A stretch of 64,000 nt of DNA, taken from positions 1-64,000 of the forward strand of contig CALHGZ010000004.1 of NCBI GenBank assembly GCA_938031175.1. Reading direction: 5' to 3'. Source of the stretch: Candidatus Kapaibacterium sp. Its GTDB lineage: Bacteria; Bacteroidota; Ignavibacteria; Kapaibacteriales; UBA2268. This document shows, piece after piece, positions 25,847 to 34,408 of this stretch. The notes under the pieces were generated by a model. That model saw only the letters and a program-made list of their open reading frames with translations. It was not told where the DNA came from and did not search any database. The number at the start of each line of letters is the position of its first letter. Positions within the stretch are counted from its first letter, which is position 1. The translations under genes and the position numbers were made by a program.

Positions 25847-27418
25847 TTAATGTTTATGAATATCCCGGTGCATAATTCTTCTCGATTGGAATAGTCTTTC
25901 TTCTTCAGGTAAAGACATTAACTGATTATTCAAGTGCTTGTCATTCTCTCTTTGAAGTAAATCTGCAACATAATTAATAAGTAGATGAGGGAAAATTCCA
26001 TTTCTTTCATAAAGATTTCTTACCTGTAGGAGCTTTTCAGCGGACTCTGAACAACTTGTGGCTAATTGTTCTAGATGTTCCATTGAGGCAGTTGCATAAA
26101 TGTTAGTGCCTACTTTACTTGCCTTGGCAATGTTTATGGAATCTTTTTTATTAGTTAGCCCCCATTCGACTGCCATGCATATACCGGCTAAGAGCAAATG
26201 GGCATTTGCACTTCCATCCGGTGTTCTTAATTCAATTGTTTGGCGTGGTTCGTCGTGAACCATCTTTTCTTTTTGTTGAGGATTAATTTTCATAGCCAAG
26301 TTATTAAACTTTGTCCAGGCAAGTGGAACTCGTATCATGGCGCTTCGGTTTGAGTCGCTCCAGCATACTTTGGTTGGTGCTTCTTGATTTGGAACCAACC
26401 TCATATATGAGGCGGCAACCATATTACCGAATGCAGTTAGGCTCGGAGCATATCTACATAAGCCACCAATCAACATTAATGCTTCATCAGATAGGTCACC
26501 ATTTTTGTCAGTCATAATATTTTTACCGTCTCTTTTCAGGAGCATATGAATATGTAAGCCATTTCCAGCGTGACCAATATCAATTTTAGGATAAAATGTT
26601 GCAATAAAATTATTCCGATAAGCTGTATTTCTGATTATCCAGCTTGCTAAAACCATGCTATCAGCAGCATCTTCAATTGGGGCAGGTGTAAATTCTACCT
26701 CCATTTGTTCAGCTATTTTTCCATTTAATTCCGGATACATACTTTCTAAATGTTCAATATGTCCTACTTCGGCGTGAGCATATTTAACATTACCGAATAT
26801 TTGGGCAATATTTTTGACCACTTCATTCATAATTTTTGCGGTTTTAATGAATGGTTCGGCTGCGTGATATCCTTGTTGTTTTGGTAATGGATAATGTCTG
26901 CTTTCGGGTTCTCCGATTAGGTAAAATTCAAGTTCACCTAATGCGTGAAGTTCGCAGTTTGTATTATTTTTTAAAAGTTTTGAAGCTCTTAGTAAAATGT
27001 TATCAGGTGTAAATTCAGCTAATTCACCCTCACGGTTAAAGAATCGACAAATAAAGTCAATGCTTCCGCTATCGAAAGGATTAAAAAAAGCAGTCTTATA
27101 AACCGGTACTATATAAAGGTCGGATTTGCCAACGTCAACTATTCCTTTGAACAAAGAAGAGCCGTCAACACGTTCTCCTTCGGCTAAAATGGTTTCTACT
27201 TGTTTTCTGTCAATTATTGGAAGACGTAGCTCTTTAATCTTTCCATCGAGTGCTGTATAATGGAAAGTAATTCTTTCTAGATTTTTTTCTTTGATGACTT
27301 TTATAAAATCTTCTCGTGTAAATTCATGTCTATCTTTACCAGTTAACAATGAAATTGGATTTGATAATGTGAATTGTTCCCGTTCAAATTTGACTAACTT
27401 ACCCATTTGGTATCCCAT
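25847..27418 (-). CDS. glutamine synthetase family protein
   Basis: 523 aa member of the GS fold, which ligates ammonia or amines to glutamate with ATP. The N-terminal beta-grasp domain runs to about 130 with VDGSSLFKG. The catalytic part has the metal-binding ELEFYL, EVGHIEH and EVEFTPAP, the NGLHIHM His loop, the VPNQEAPTKVCWSDSNRSAMIRVP glutamate/Arg segment, and RTPDGSANAHLLLAG. It is longer than GlnA-I (about 470) and is not the 700-aa type III, so true glutamine synthetase is likely but a gamma-glutamyl-amine ligase cannot be excluded. It diverges from the carbamoyl-phosphate cluster. The GTP-less start region offers ATGs at 27418 and 27406. Confidence 0.82.
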   Translation of the reverse strand: MGYQMGKLVKFEREQFTLSNPISLLTGKDRHEFTREDFIKVIKEKNLERITFHYTALDGKIKELRLPIIDRKQVETILAEGERVDGSSLFKGIVDVGKSDLYIVPVYKTAFFNPFDSGSIDFICRFFNREGELAEFTPDNILLRASKLLKNNTNCELHALGELEFYLIGEPESRHYPLPKQQGYHAAEPFIKTAKIMNEVVKNIAQIFGNVKYAHAEVGHIEHLESMYPELNGKIAEQMEVEFTPAPIEDAADSMVLASWIIRNTAYRNNFIATFYPKIDIGHAGNGLHIHMLLKRDGKNIMTDKNGDLSDEALMLIGGLCRYAPSLTAFGNMVAASYMRLVPNQEAPTKVCWSDSNRSAMIRVPLAWTKFNNLAMKINPQQKEKMVHDEPRQTIELRTPDGSANAHLLLAGICMAVEWGLTNKKDSINIAKASKVGTNIYATASMEHLEQLATSCSESAEKLLQVRNLYERNGIFPHLLINYVADLLQRENDKHLNNQLMSLPEEERLFQSRRIMHRDIHKH

Positions 27419-27552
27419 TTGTTTTATAAAAATTTAAAATTATAAAAACGAAATATAAGTAAATTCAAGAATTTTGCAAATTTTAAAAGGGAAGGTGTAA
27501 CAATAGTGTTTACAAATTTTTGAATGTATTTTTAAAATTTTAGGAATTTCAC

Positions 27553-27581
27553 TAATTTGCAACTAATTATAATGCAAATTA
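27553..27581. promoter_or_regulatory. 9-bp inverted repeat in the glnA-like/argF intergenic region
   Basis: TAATTTGCA at 27553-27561 and TGCAAATTA at 27573-27581 are perfect reverse complements, 11 nt apart, with arm centres two helical turns (20 bp) apart. It lies between the divergent glutamine synthetase gene and the carbamoyl-phosphate cluster, a plausible shared operator. The regulator is unknown. Confidence 0.45.
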
Positions 27582-27583
27582 TT

Positions 27584-27721
27584 ATGTTTAAAGCAAAAAA
27601 AATATACCACAATATCAAAATCAACATGGAGCATTATGCTTCATCAGTTATACCTTTGCCCAAAACAAGAGCAAGCAAAATACTTGGCTTCAAGCATTAT
27701 CAAACCGATGCACCAATTTAA
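27584..27721 (+). CDS. possible small basic protein (45 aa)
   Basis: ATG at 27584 opens 45 codons to a TAA at 27719-27721. The product is basic, with PLPKTRASKILGF in the middle. Amino-acid mix looks protein-like but there is no clear ribosome site, and it overlaps the likely promoter region of the downstream cluster. It could be a real small gene, a leader or a chance frame. No family recognised. Confidence 0.3.
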   Translation: MFKAKKIYHNIKINMEHYASSVIPLPKTRASKILGFKHYQTDAPI

Positions 27722-27788
27722 TTTTACCTTTGTAAGTCACAACTTCAAAATTAACAATACATAATTTAAAACAACTAAGAGGTATTTT

Positions 27789-28703
27789 ATGAAAAAAGAC
27801 TTTCTCAAAGTGCTTGATTTTACACGTGAAGAGATATTAGCCATATTCAAATTAGCTCAGGATATGAAAGCAAATAAGAAAAAATATGCAAAATCTTTAG
27901 AGGGTAAAACATTAGCTTTGATATTTGAGAAGCCATCTTTACGAACCCGAACCACATTTGATGTTGGAATACAACAATTAGGCGGTTTTTCAATATATTT
28001 ATCACCAGCAGAGATTAACCTGGGCAAAAGAGAGTCTGTATATGATGTTGCTAAAAATTTGGAGCGTATGGTTGATGGCATAATGATTAGAACATTTGGT
28101 CATCATATAGTGGAAGATATGGCTAAATATGCAAAAATTCCTATAATAAATGGATTAACTGATTATTCGCATCCTTGCCAGGCAATGGCTGATTTTTTAA
28201 CTATTTTAGAAATCAAAGAGGATTTTAAGGGGCTTAAGTTATGTTACGTTGGTGATGGCAATAATGTAGCTCATTCTCTTATGGGTGCAGGTGCCCGATT
28301 AGGTGTTGATGTAACAATTGCTTGTCCACGAGGCTATGAACCAAACGTGATTGCATATTTGAATGTGAAAGAGGCGGCTAAAGAATCGGGCGCAAAAATC
28401 GAAATAGTTCACGACCCGGTTGAAGGCGTCAAAGGTGCAGATATAGTTTATACAGATGTCTGGGCATCTATGGGTCAAGAAGCTGAGGCAGAAAAGAGGA
28501 AACAAATATTTATGCCGTATCAGGTTAATGATAAACTAATGTCTTACGCCAATCCAGATGCAATATTTATGCATTGCTTGCCTGCGCATCGTGGCGAGGA
28601 AGTAACGGATAGTGTGATTGATGCTGAATATTCGGTTGTTTTCCAAGAAGCAGAAAATAGATTACACGTTCAGAAAGCAATTATGTATGAATTAATGAAA
28701 TAA
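27789..28703 (+). CDS. argF: ornithine carbamoyltransferase
   Basis: 304 aa. Interconverts ornithine plus carbamoyl phosphate and citrulline. Carbamoyl-phosphate loop SLRTRTTF near residues 53-60, HPCQAMADF near 130, the ornithine-side DVWASMGQE near 225 (SMG loop of true OTCases, not of YgeW or acetylornithine forms) and HCLPAHRGEEV near 260. It heads six same-strand genes and is 5 nt upstream of carbamate kinase, which suits a catabolic direction (citrulline to ornithine), though biosynthesis cannot be excluded. Confidence 0.93.
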   Translation: MKKDFLKVLDFTREEILAIFKLAQDMKANKKKYAKSLEGKTLALIFEKPSLRTRTTFDVGIQQLGGFSIYLSPAEINLGKRESVYDVAKNLERMVDGIMIRTFGHHIVEDMAKYAKIPIINGLTDYSHPCQAMADFLTILEIKEDFKGLKLCYVGDGNNVAHSLMGAGARLGVDVTIACPRGYEPNVIAYLNVKEAAKESGAKIEIVHDPVEGVKGADIVYTDVWASMGQEAEAEKRKQIFMPYQVNDKLMSYANPDAIFMHCLPAHRGEEVTDSVIDAEYSVVFQEAENRLHVQKAIMYELMK

Positions 28704-28708
28704 AAGAT

Positions 28709-29647
28709 ATGGAAAAAGTTGCTGTATTAGCAGTTGGAGGCAATTCATTAATCCGTGCTGGTGAACGCGGAACAATCGAAGAACAGCTTTTCAATGCATA
28801 TGCAACTGGGCGATCTGTTGCACAATTAATTGCCGATGGATGGCATCTTGTAATAACCCACGGTAACGGTCCTCAAGCAGGAGCAGCTCTACTGCGTTCG
28901 GAAAGAGCTTCGAATGAAGTGTATCCTCATCCTCTAGATGTATGCGTTGCAACAACACAAGGAGAAATTGGTTATATACTGGAAAGAGCGATTAATTATC
29001 ATCTTCGTCAACTTAATCTTAGAAATAATGTAGTAACAATACCTACAATGGTGTTAGTGAATTCAAATGATCCTGCTTTCCAAAATCCAACTAAACCAAT
29101 TGGACCATTCTATTCTAAAACTGAAGCTGAAGTTAGAAAAAAATTGGGCTGGAATATAATTGAAGATTCTGCACGTGGTTACAGAAGGGTTGTACCATCA
29201 CCCGAACCTATAGATATATTGGAAATTGAAGCAATTAAACAAATTGTAAATATTGGATTAACTTGTATAGCTGTTGGTGGTGGTGGAATCCCTGTAATTT
29301 ATGAAAATGGAGATATTAAAGGTGTTGAAGCTGTTATTGATAAGGATAGATCATCAGCATTATTAGCTTCAAAACTTAAAGCAGAGACTTTTATAATTTC
29401 TACAGACACAGACAAGGTTTATTTGAATTTTAAGAAAACCAATCAGCAAGGAATAGATAGAATAACAGTTTCCGAATTGCAGAAGTATTATGATGAAGGT
29501 CATTTCCCTGCTGGCAGTATGGGACCGAAGGTGGAAGCTGTAATAAAATTTTTGAAAAATGGTGGAAAAAGAGCTATAATTACCTCATATGAGTATTTAG
29601 TTGAGGCTTTAGATGGTTATGCTGGAACACTGGTTCTACCTGATTAA
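28709..29647 (+). CDS. arcC: carbamate kinase
   Basis: 312 aa amino-acid-kinase fold enzyme making ATP, ammonia and CO2 from carbamoyl phosphate and ADP. Motifs: VLAVGGNSLIRAG at the start, ITHGNGPQAGAALLRSE near 50, the lid region with GPFYSKTEAE near 130, RRVVPSPEP near 155, AVGGGGIPVIYENGDIKGVEAVIDKD near 190-215 and GSMGPKVEA near 270. Placed directly after OTC, giving the energy-yielding second half of an arginine-deiminase-type pathway, but no arcA is in the window. Confidence 0.96.
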   Translation: MEKVAVLAVGGNSLIRAGERGTIEEQLFNAYATGRSVAQLIADGWHLVITHGNGPQAGAALLRSERASNEVYPHPLDVCVATTQGEIGYILERAINYHLRQLNLRNNVVTIPTMVLVNSNDPAFQNPTKPIGPFYSKTEAEVRKKLGWNIIEDSARGYRRVVPSPEPIDILEIEAIKQIVNIGLTCIAVGGGGIPVIYENGDIKGVEAVIDKDRSSALLASKLKAETFIISTDTDKVYLNFKKTNQQGIDRITVSELQKYYDEGHFPAGSMGPKVEAVIKFLKNGGKRAIITSYEYLVEALDGYAGTLVLPD

Positions 29648-29696
29648 TTTTTCTTAAATTTACAAAATTAAATTTGATATAAAATTTTAAGAGGTA

Positions 29697-30620
29697 ATGA
29701 TGAAATTAAAGCACATTATTGAATCACAGCAGTTCACCGTTCCTTCATTATATGATTTATTTGAAAGAGCAGATCAAATGAAAAAAATTGTGAAGAGAGG
29801 CGGTACGCGTGATTATCAGAATAAAGTAATGGCGACCTTGTTTTATAAGCCATCAACCCGTACAAGGTTTTCTTTTGAATCGGCAATGTATCGTCTTGGT
29901 GGTAGTGTATTATCGACAGAACAGGCAAAAGAATTTTCATCGGAAATCGAGGGCGAAAATCTGGAGGATACTATACGTATTATATCAAACTATTCAGATG
30001 TGATAGTTTTGCGTCATTATGAAGAAGGGGGTGCCAAACGTGCAGCAGCGGTATCGCCGGTACCTATAATTAATGCTGGTGATGGTTCTGGTGGACAACA
30101 TCCAACACAGGCTTTGCTTGATTTATACACTATTTATAGTGAATGTAAAACACTCGATGGTCTATCTGTAGCATTTGTTGGTGCATTAGACCAGGGAAGA
30201 ACAGTACGGTCACTTGCTTATTTATTAGGCAAGTTCGATAGAATCAAATTATATTTTATTGCACCACTAGAAATGACCATCAAAAATGATATTTTGGAAT
30301 ATTTAGATGAAAGAGGAGTTTCATACCAATTAGCTGATAGCACTGATGGAATAATAAATCGAGTTGATGTTGTCTATCAAACTAGAATAGATAAAAAGCG
30401 GCTCATTAATAAAGACGTAAAATTATCACAATATAATATAGATAAAAATGTATTAAGCAAGATGAAATATAATTCAATCATAATGCATCCATTACCACGC
30501 TCAGTGGAAATAGATCCGGCTGTTGATACGGATCCTCGAGCTGCATATTTTAGGCAAGCAGAAAATGGACTTTATGTTCGGATGGCTTTATTGACAATGC
30601 TTTTTGAAAATGAAGAATAA
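29697..30620 (+). CDS. aspartate carbamoyltransferase-like protein with altered active site
   Basis: 307 aa, aligning along its full length with the catalytic chain PyrB. Retained: carbamoyl-phosphate motif PSTRTRFSFE near 51, GDGSGGQHPTQALLDL near 128, GRTVRS near 163, TRID near 225 and MHPLPRSVEI near 260. Changed by eye: the segment that carries catalytic Lys84 of E. coli PyrB (GKKGETLADT) reads EIEGENLEDT, and the Gln231 position in the R-V-Q motif reads Asp. Either it is an ATCase with substitutions or it carbamoylates a different acceptor. The second carbamoyltransferase of the cluster; no PyrI is adjacent. Confidence 0.78.
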   Translation: MMKLKHIIESQQFTVPSLYDLFERADQMKKIVKRGGTRDYQNKVMATLFYKPSTRTRFSFESAMYRLGGSVLSTEQAKEFSSEIEGENLEDTIRIISNYSDVIVLRHYEEGGAKRAAAVSPVPIINAGDGSGGQHPTQALLDLYTIYSECKTLDGLSVAFVGALDQGRTVRSLAYLLGKFDRIKLYFIAPLEMTIKNDILEYLDERGVSYQLADSTDGIINRVDVVYQTRIDKKRLINKDVKLSQYNIDKNVLSKMKYNSIIMHPLPRSVEIDPAVDTDPRAAYFRQAENGLYVRMALLTMLFENEE

Positions 30621-30635
30621 ATTAAGGAGTTTTTT

Positions 30636-31832
30636 ATGACAACTCAAGATTATATCCAATTAGAAGAAAAATACGGTGCGCACAATTATCATCCCTTAGA
30701 TGTAGTTATCAAAGAAGCGAAAGGTGTTTGGGTAACAGATGTAGATGGCAAGCGTTATCTAGATTGTCTTGCTGCATACTCAGCTGTTAATCAGGGACAT
30801 TGCCATCCTAAAATTTTGGAAGCATTCATTGAACAAGCTAAAAAGGTTACCTTGACAAGTAGAGCATTCAGGAATGATAAACTACCGATATTCTATAAGA
30901 AATTGGCAGATATGACCGGATACGAAATGTCCTTACCGATGAATTCAGGAGCTGAAGCGGTTGAAACTGCTATTAAAGTTTCAAGGCGTTGGGGCTATGA
31001 TATCAAAAAAATTCCCGAGAACAAAGCCGAAATTATTGTAGCAGACGGTAATTTCCACGGAAGAACTACAACAATAGTTGGATTTTCGACAGATCCAATG
31101 TCATATCGAGGTTTTGGTCCCTATGCTCCCGGCTTCGTAATTGCGAAATATGGCGATGCTGATGATTTTCGCTCAAAAATAAATGAGAATACATCTGCCA
31201 TTCTAATAGAACCGATACAGGGGGAAGGGGGAATTGTTATCCCCCCTGAGGGGTTTCTCCGAGAAGTAGAACAAATGTGCCGGGAAAATAATGTGCTTTT
31301 TGTATGCGATGAAATTCAGTCAGGTTTGGGTCGTAGTGGGCGTTTATTTGCTTTTGAGTACGAAGGAGTCCATCCGGATATTGTGATTATTGGCAAGGCA
31401 TTATCAGGAGGATTTTATCCTGTATCAGCAATTCTTTCGAGTAGAGATATATTAATGGTAATTAAACCGGGTGAGCATGGCTCTACATTTGGAGGTAATC
31501 CATTGGCTGCTGCTGTTGCTGTTAAAGCTTTGGAAGTAATAGAGGAAGAAAATCTGATTCAACGTTCATTTGAATTGGGGGAATATTTTATGTCGAAACT
31601 GAGAGCAATTAATAATCCTCACATAAAATTAGTACGAGGCAGAGGATTATGGATTGGACTTGTACTTGATACTAAAGCTAGACCATATTGCGAAATGCTC
31701 AAAGAAGAAGGAATTCTATGCAAGGAGACGCATGAGACTATAATTAGATTTGCACCGCCACTTGTTATTACGAAGGAAGAAATTGATTGGGCGATTGAAA
31801 AAATTGAAAAAGTATTTAATGCACTAAATTAA
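30636..31832 (+). CDS. rocD: ornithine aminotransferase-like class III aminotransferase
   Basis: 398 aa PLP enzyme. It begins ...YGAHNYHPLDVVI, the classical ornithine aminotransferase N terminus. Motifs: NSGAEAVETAIK (phosphate loop) near 107, NFHGRTTTIVGFSTD near 140, EPIQGEGG near 190, CDEIQSGLGRSG near 222 and the PLP lysine in IIGKALSGGFYP near 250. Expected to convert ornithine and 2-oxoglutarate to glutamate semialdehyde and glutamate, disposing of ornithine released by OTC. A ribosome site AAGGAG precedes it; 15 nt after the previous gene. Confidence 0.9.
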   Translation: MTTQDYIQLEEKYGAHNYHPLDVVIKEAKGVWVTDVDGKRYLDCLAAYSAVNQGHCHPKILEAFIEQAKKVTLTSRAFRNDKLPIFYKKLADMTGYEMSLPMNSGAEAVETAIKVSRRWGYDIKKIPENKAEIIVADGNFHGRTTTIVGFSTDPMSYRGFGPYAPGFVIAKYGDADDFRSKINENTSAILIEPIQGEGGIVIPPEGFLREVEQMCRENNVLFVCDEIQSGLGRSGRLFAFEYEGVHPDIVIIGKALSGGFYPVSAILSSRDILMVIKPGEHGSTFGGNPLAAAVAVKALEVIEEENLIQRSFELGEYFMSKLRAINNPHIKLVRGRGLWIGLVLDTKARPYCEMLKEEGILCKETHETIIRFAPPLVITKEEIDWAIEKIEKVFNALN

Positions 31833-31841
31833 AATGATGTT

Positions 31842-32498
31842 ATGGAAGAAAATTACATTAATGAATTTAATTTAGAGAACAAAACAAACGAATGGCTTAA
31901 GCAAGTAAGACAATTTAATATTCATAATATGATTTTGAATAAGGATAAGTCAGCTTTACTTGTAATTGATATGCAGAAGTACTTTTTAAATCCTGCTTCA
32001 AGCGAATACACACCTGCAGGTTTAGTAATACTCAATAACATAAAAAGGCTCATAGATTTTTATCGTCGAGCTGAGCTACCAATAATATATACCCGTCACG
32101 CACATCATCACAATGGCACAGATGCTGGAATAATGAAGTGGTGGTGGCAGGGTATGTGCATAGAGGGAACGCCCGAATCCGAAGTTGCGGATGAAATTGC
32201 ACCATTACCTACGGAAAGACAAATAATTAAGCGGCGCTATTCTGCTTTTTATAATACAGATCTAGAGACAGTTCTAAGATGCCTCAAAGTTGAGGATTTA
32301 GTTATTTGTGGAATTATGACAAATATGTGTTGCGAATCTACAGCAAGAGATGCTTACTTTAGGGATTTCAGAGTATTTTTTCTGGCTGATGCAACTGCAA
32401 CTATTACTGAACAAATGCATATTGCAAGCCTTTTAAATCTTGCATTCGGATTTGCCTATGTAACGACGACAAATTCGCTCATTGAGTTGTTAAAATAA
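31842..32498 (+). CDS. isochorismatase-family cysteine hydrolase
   Basis: 218 aa. The catalytic triad of the family is visible: Asp in ALLVIDMQKYF near 43, Lys in IIKRRYSAF near 128 and Cys in MTNMCCESTARDA near 163, with the cis-peptide region before it. The fold includes N-carbamoylsarcosine, ureidoacrylate and biuret amidohydrolases, so in this cluster an N-carbamoyl or amide substrate is a reasonable guess, not a demonstrated one. It starts 9 nt after the aminotransferase. Confidence 0.85.
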   Translation: MEENYINEFNLENKTNEWLKQVRQFNIHNMILNKDKSALLVIDMQKYFLNPASSEYTPAGLVILNNIKRLIDFYRRAELPIIYTRHAHHHNGTDAGIMKWWWQGMCIEGTPESEVADEIAPLPTERQIIKRRYSAFYNTDLETVLRCLKVEDLVICGIMTNMCCESTARDAYFRDFRVFFLADATATITEQMHIASLLNLAFGFAYVTTTNSLIELLK

Positions 32499-32521
32499 TT
32501 TTGTTAATATTAGGAGGTAAA

Positions 32522-33844
32522 ATGTCAAACAAAAAGAAACGTGTAATAATATTAGGAGCAGCTGGTAGGGATTTTCATAATTTTAATATATACTATCGTG
32601 ATTGCGAGACAACAGAAGTTGTTGCATTTACTGCTGCCCAGATACCTGATATTGAAGGTAGATTATACCCACCGAATTTAGCAGGGAAAAACTATCCTAA
32701 AGGTATACCCATTTTTGCTGAGCAAGATTTAGAGAAATTGATAAAAGAGTATGAAGTAGATGAGTGTGTACTTTCGTATAGCGATTTATCTTATGAGACA
32801 GTAATGCATTTAGGTTCAAGGGTATTAGCCTCAGGTGCAAAGTTTTCTATGTTGGGTTCTTATCAGACCATGTATGAATCCAGTAAACCGGTTATTTCGA
32901 TAACAGCAGTTAGAACTGGATGTGGTAAAAGCCAGACAACAAGAGCGGTGGTCAAATTACTGAGGGATGCTGGTAAAAAAGTTGTTGCTGTACGTCATCC
33001 AATGCCATACGGGGACCTTGAATCGCAAAGGGTGCAAAGATTTGCTACAATTGAGGATTTGCATAAATTCAAGTGTACAATCGAAGAGATGGAAGAATAT
33101 GAGCCTCATATAGCAATGGGCAGTATAATTTATGCTGGGATTGATTATGAAGCTATATTGAAAGAAGCCGAAAAGGAAGCTGATGTCATCGTTTGGGATG
33201 GTGGAAATAATGATATGCCTTTTTATAAGCCAGATTTATCAATTGTTGTTGTTGATCCCCTAAGACCAGGACACGAAATTAGCTATTACCCGGGGGAGGT
33301 AAATTTTAGAATGGCTGATATTATTGTAATTAACAAAATAGACTCTGCTTATCCAGAAGATATCGATTTTGTGCTTGAAAATATTCGCAATTATAATCCG
33401 AATGCTAATGTAATATTAGCAGCATCAGCTATTAAAGTGGATGATTCTGATTTGATTAAAAACAAGAGGGTTTTGGTTATCGAGGATGGTCCGACTCTTA
33501 CACACGGCGAAATGGATATCGGTGCTGGAGTTGTCGCAGCTAAAAGATTCGGTGCAAAGGAAATCATTGACCCTAGACCATATATCGTCGGTACGATTAA
33601 ACAAACCTTCCAAATATATCCTGATATCGGAAATTTACTCCCTGCAATGGGTTATGGCGAACGTCAGATGAAGGATTTAGAAATTACAATAAATAATACT
33701 GATTGCGATACTGTAGTTATTGGAACACCAATTAATCTTGCTAGATTTATTAAAATCAATAAACCATATGTACGCGTATATTATGAGTTAGCTGAAATCG
33801 GGCATCCTAATCTTCAATCTTTAATTAAAGATTTTCTCAAATAA
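32522..33844 (+). CDS. cyclic 2,3-diphosphoglycerate synthetase-like P-loop GTPase
   Basis: 440 aa from the ATG at 32522, chosen for the TAGGAGGT ribosome site at 32510-32517 and the clean MSNKKKRVIILGAAG start. An N-terminal Rossmann-like domain (residues 6-125) precedes a P-loop domain with AVRTGCGKSQTTR near 133 and INKID near 255. The architecture matches archaeal cyclic-2,3-DPG synthetase homologues, widespread in bacteria as uncharacterised GTPases. It closes the cluster and is followed by a strong terminator. Whether it makes a cyclic phosphate metabolite or acts as a chaperone/metallo-insertion GTPase is unknown. Confidence 0.8.
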   Translation: MSNKKKRVIILGAAGRDFHNFNIYYRDCETTEVVAFTAAQIPDIEGRLYPPNLAGKNYPKGIPIFAEQDLEKLIKEYEVDECVLSYSDLSYETVMHLGSRVLASGAKFSMLGSYQTMYESSKPVISITAVRTGCGKSQTTRAVVKLLRDAGKKVVAVRHPMPYGDLESQRVQRFATIEDLHKFKCTIEEMEEYEPHIAMGSIIYAGIDYEAILKEAEKEADVIVWDGGNNDMPFYKPDLSIVVVDPLRPGHEISYYPGEVNFRMADIIVINKIDSAYPEDIDFVLENIRNYNPNANVILAASAIKVDDSDLIKNKRVLVIEDGPTLTHGEMDIGAGVVAAKRFGAKEIIDPRPYIVGTIKQTFQIYPDIGNLLPAMGYGERQMKDLEITINNTDCDTVVIGTPINLARFIKINKPYVRVYYELAEIGHPNLQSLIKDFLK

Positions 33845-33866
33845 AGCAATAATAAAATTTGTAAGA

Positions 33867-33898
33867 AGCTGTCAGATGCTTATCTGACAGCTTTTTTT
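33867..33898 (+). terminator. intrinsic terminator of the carbamoyl-phosphate cluster
   Basis: AGCTGTCAGAT pairs perfectly with ATCTGACAGCT around a GCTT loop, followed by a T-run. It lies 22 nt after the last gene of the cluster, marking the end of the six-gene unit. Confidence 0.93.
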
Positions 33899-34020
33899 AT
33901 TATACCTGCAATTATCATTTCTCATAAATTTCCAAGCAATTTATAATATATTTTCCGAAACATATACAATTTTTTTTCGTATTAATATTATAACAATTTT
34001 TTATTTAAGGAGGTTTAACT

Positions 34021-34362
34021 ATGACAAGAATTGTCAGGTATTTTATAATTGCAGTAATTGGATTTATTCTAGTTAATTCAAATTTATTTGCTGAAGAAAA
34101 GAACAATGAAGTTATTTTCAAAGCAACAATTACTAATGCATCAGCCAAGGAAAAATTGGAAACTATCGTAACTATGCTGAAAGGCGTGAATGAAGCTGAA
34201 GTAAATTTAGAGAGAAAAGAGCTAAAGGTAGAGTATAACCCGAACCTGATTAACACAGATATGATTATCTATACTGTTAAATGTTTGGGGTTTGATCTTA
34301 CTGTGATTGAAGATAAGGAAAAAAAAGATGAGGACAAAAAGTTATCTGATACCCAAAATTAA
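34021..34362 (+). CDS. exported HMA-like small protein
   Basis: 113 aa with a signal peptide (cleavage near NLFA/EE). Residues 30-95 look like a heavy-metal-associated ferredoxin-like fold: VIFKATITNASAKEKLETIVTMLKGVNEAEVNLERKELKVEY, then IIYTVKCLGFDL. The metal-binding CxxC is absent (TNASAKEK in that loop). The tail is charged (KKDEDKK). Good AAGGAGG ribosome site. Own terminator. Function unknown. Confidence 0.65.
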   Translation: MTRIVRYFIIAVIGFILVNSNLFAEEKNNEVIFKATITNASAKEKLETIVTMLKGVNEAEVNLERKELKVEYNPNLINTDMIIYTVKCLGFDLTVIEDKEKKDEDKKLSDTQN

Positions 34363-34385
34363 TTAAGCCAGAACTGCGATTAAGG

Positions 34386-34408
34386 GCGGCATTTTTGCCG
34401 CTTTTTTT
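34386..34408 (+). terminator. intrinsic terminator
   Basis: GCGGCA and TGCCGC around a T4 loop followed by T7, 23 nt after the HMA-like gene. Confidence 0.92.

Noticed and set aside
27553..27581. ArgR box
   Set aside because: The arms (TAATTTGCA/TGCAAATTA) and 11-nt spacing do not match the 18-bp TNTGAATWWWWATTCANW pattern.
27789..28703. YgeW-type knotted carbamoyltransferase
   Set aside because: The DVWASMGQE and HCLPAHRGEEV motifs are those of ordinary ornithine carbamoyltransferase.
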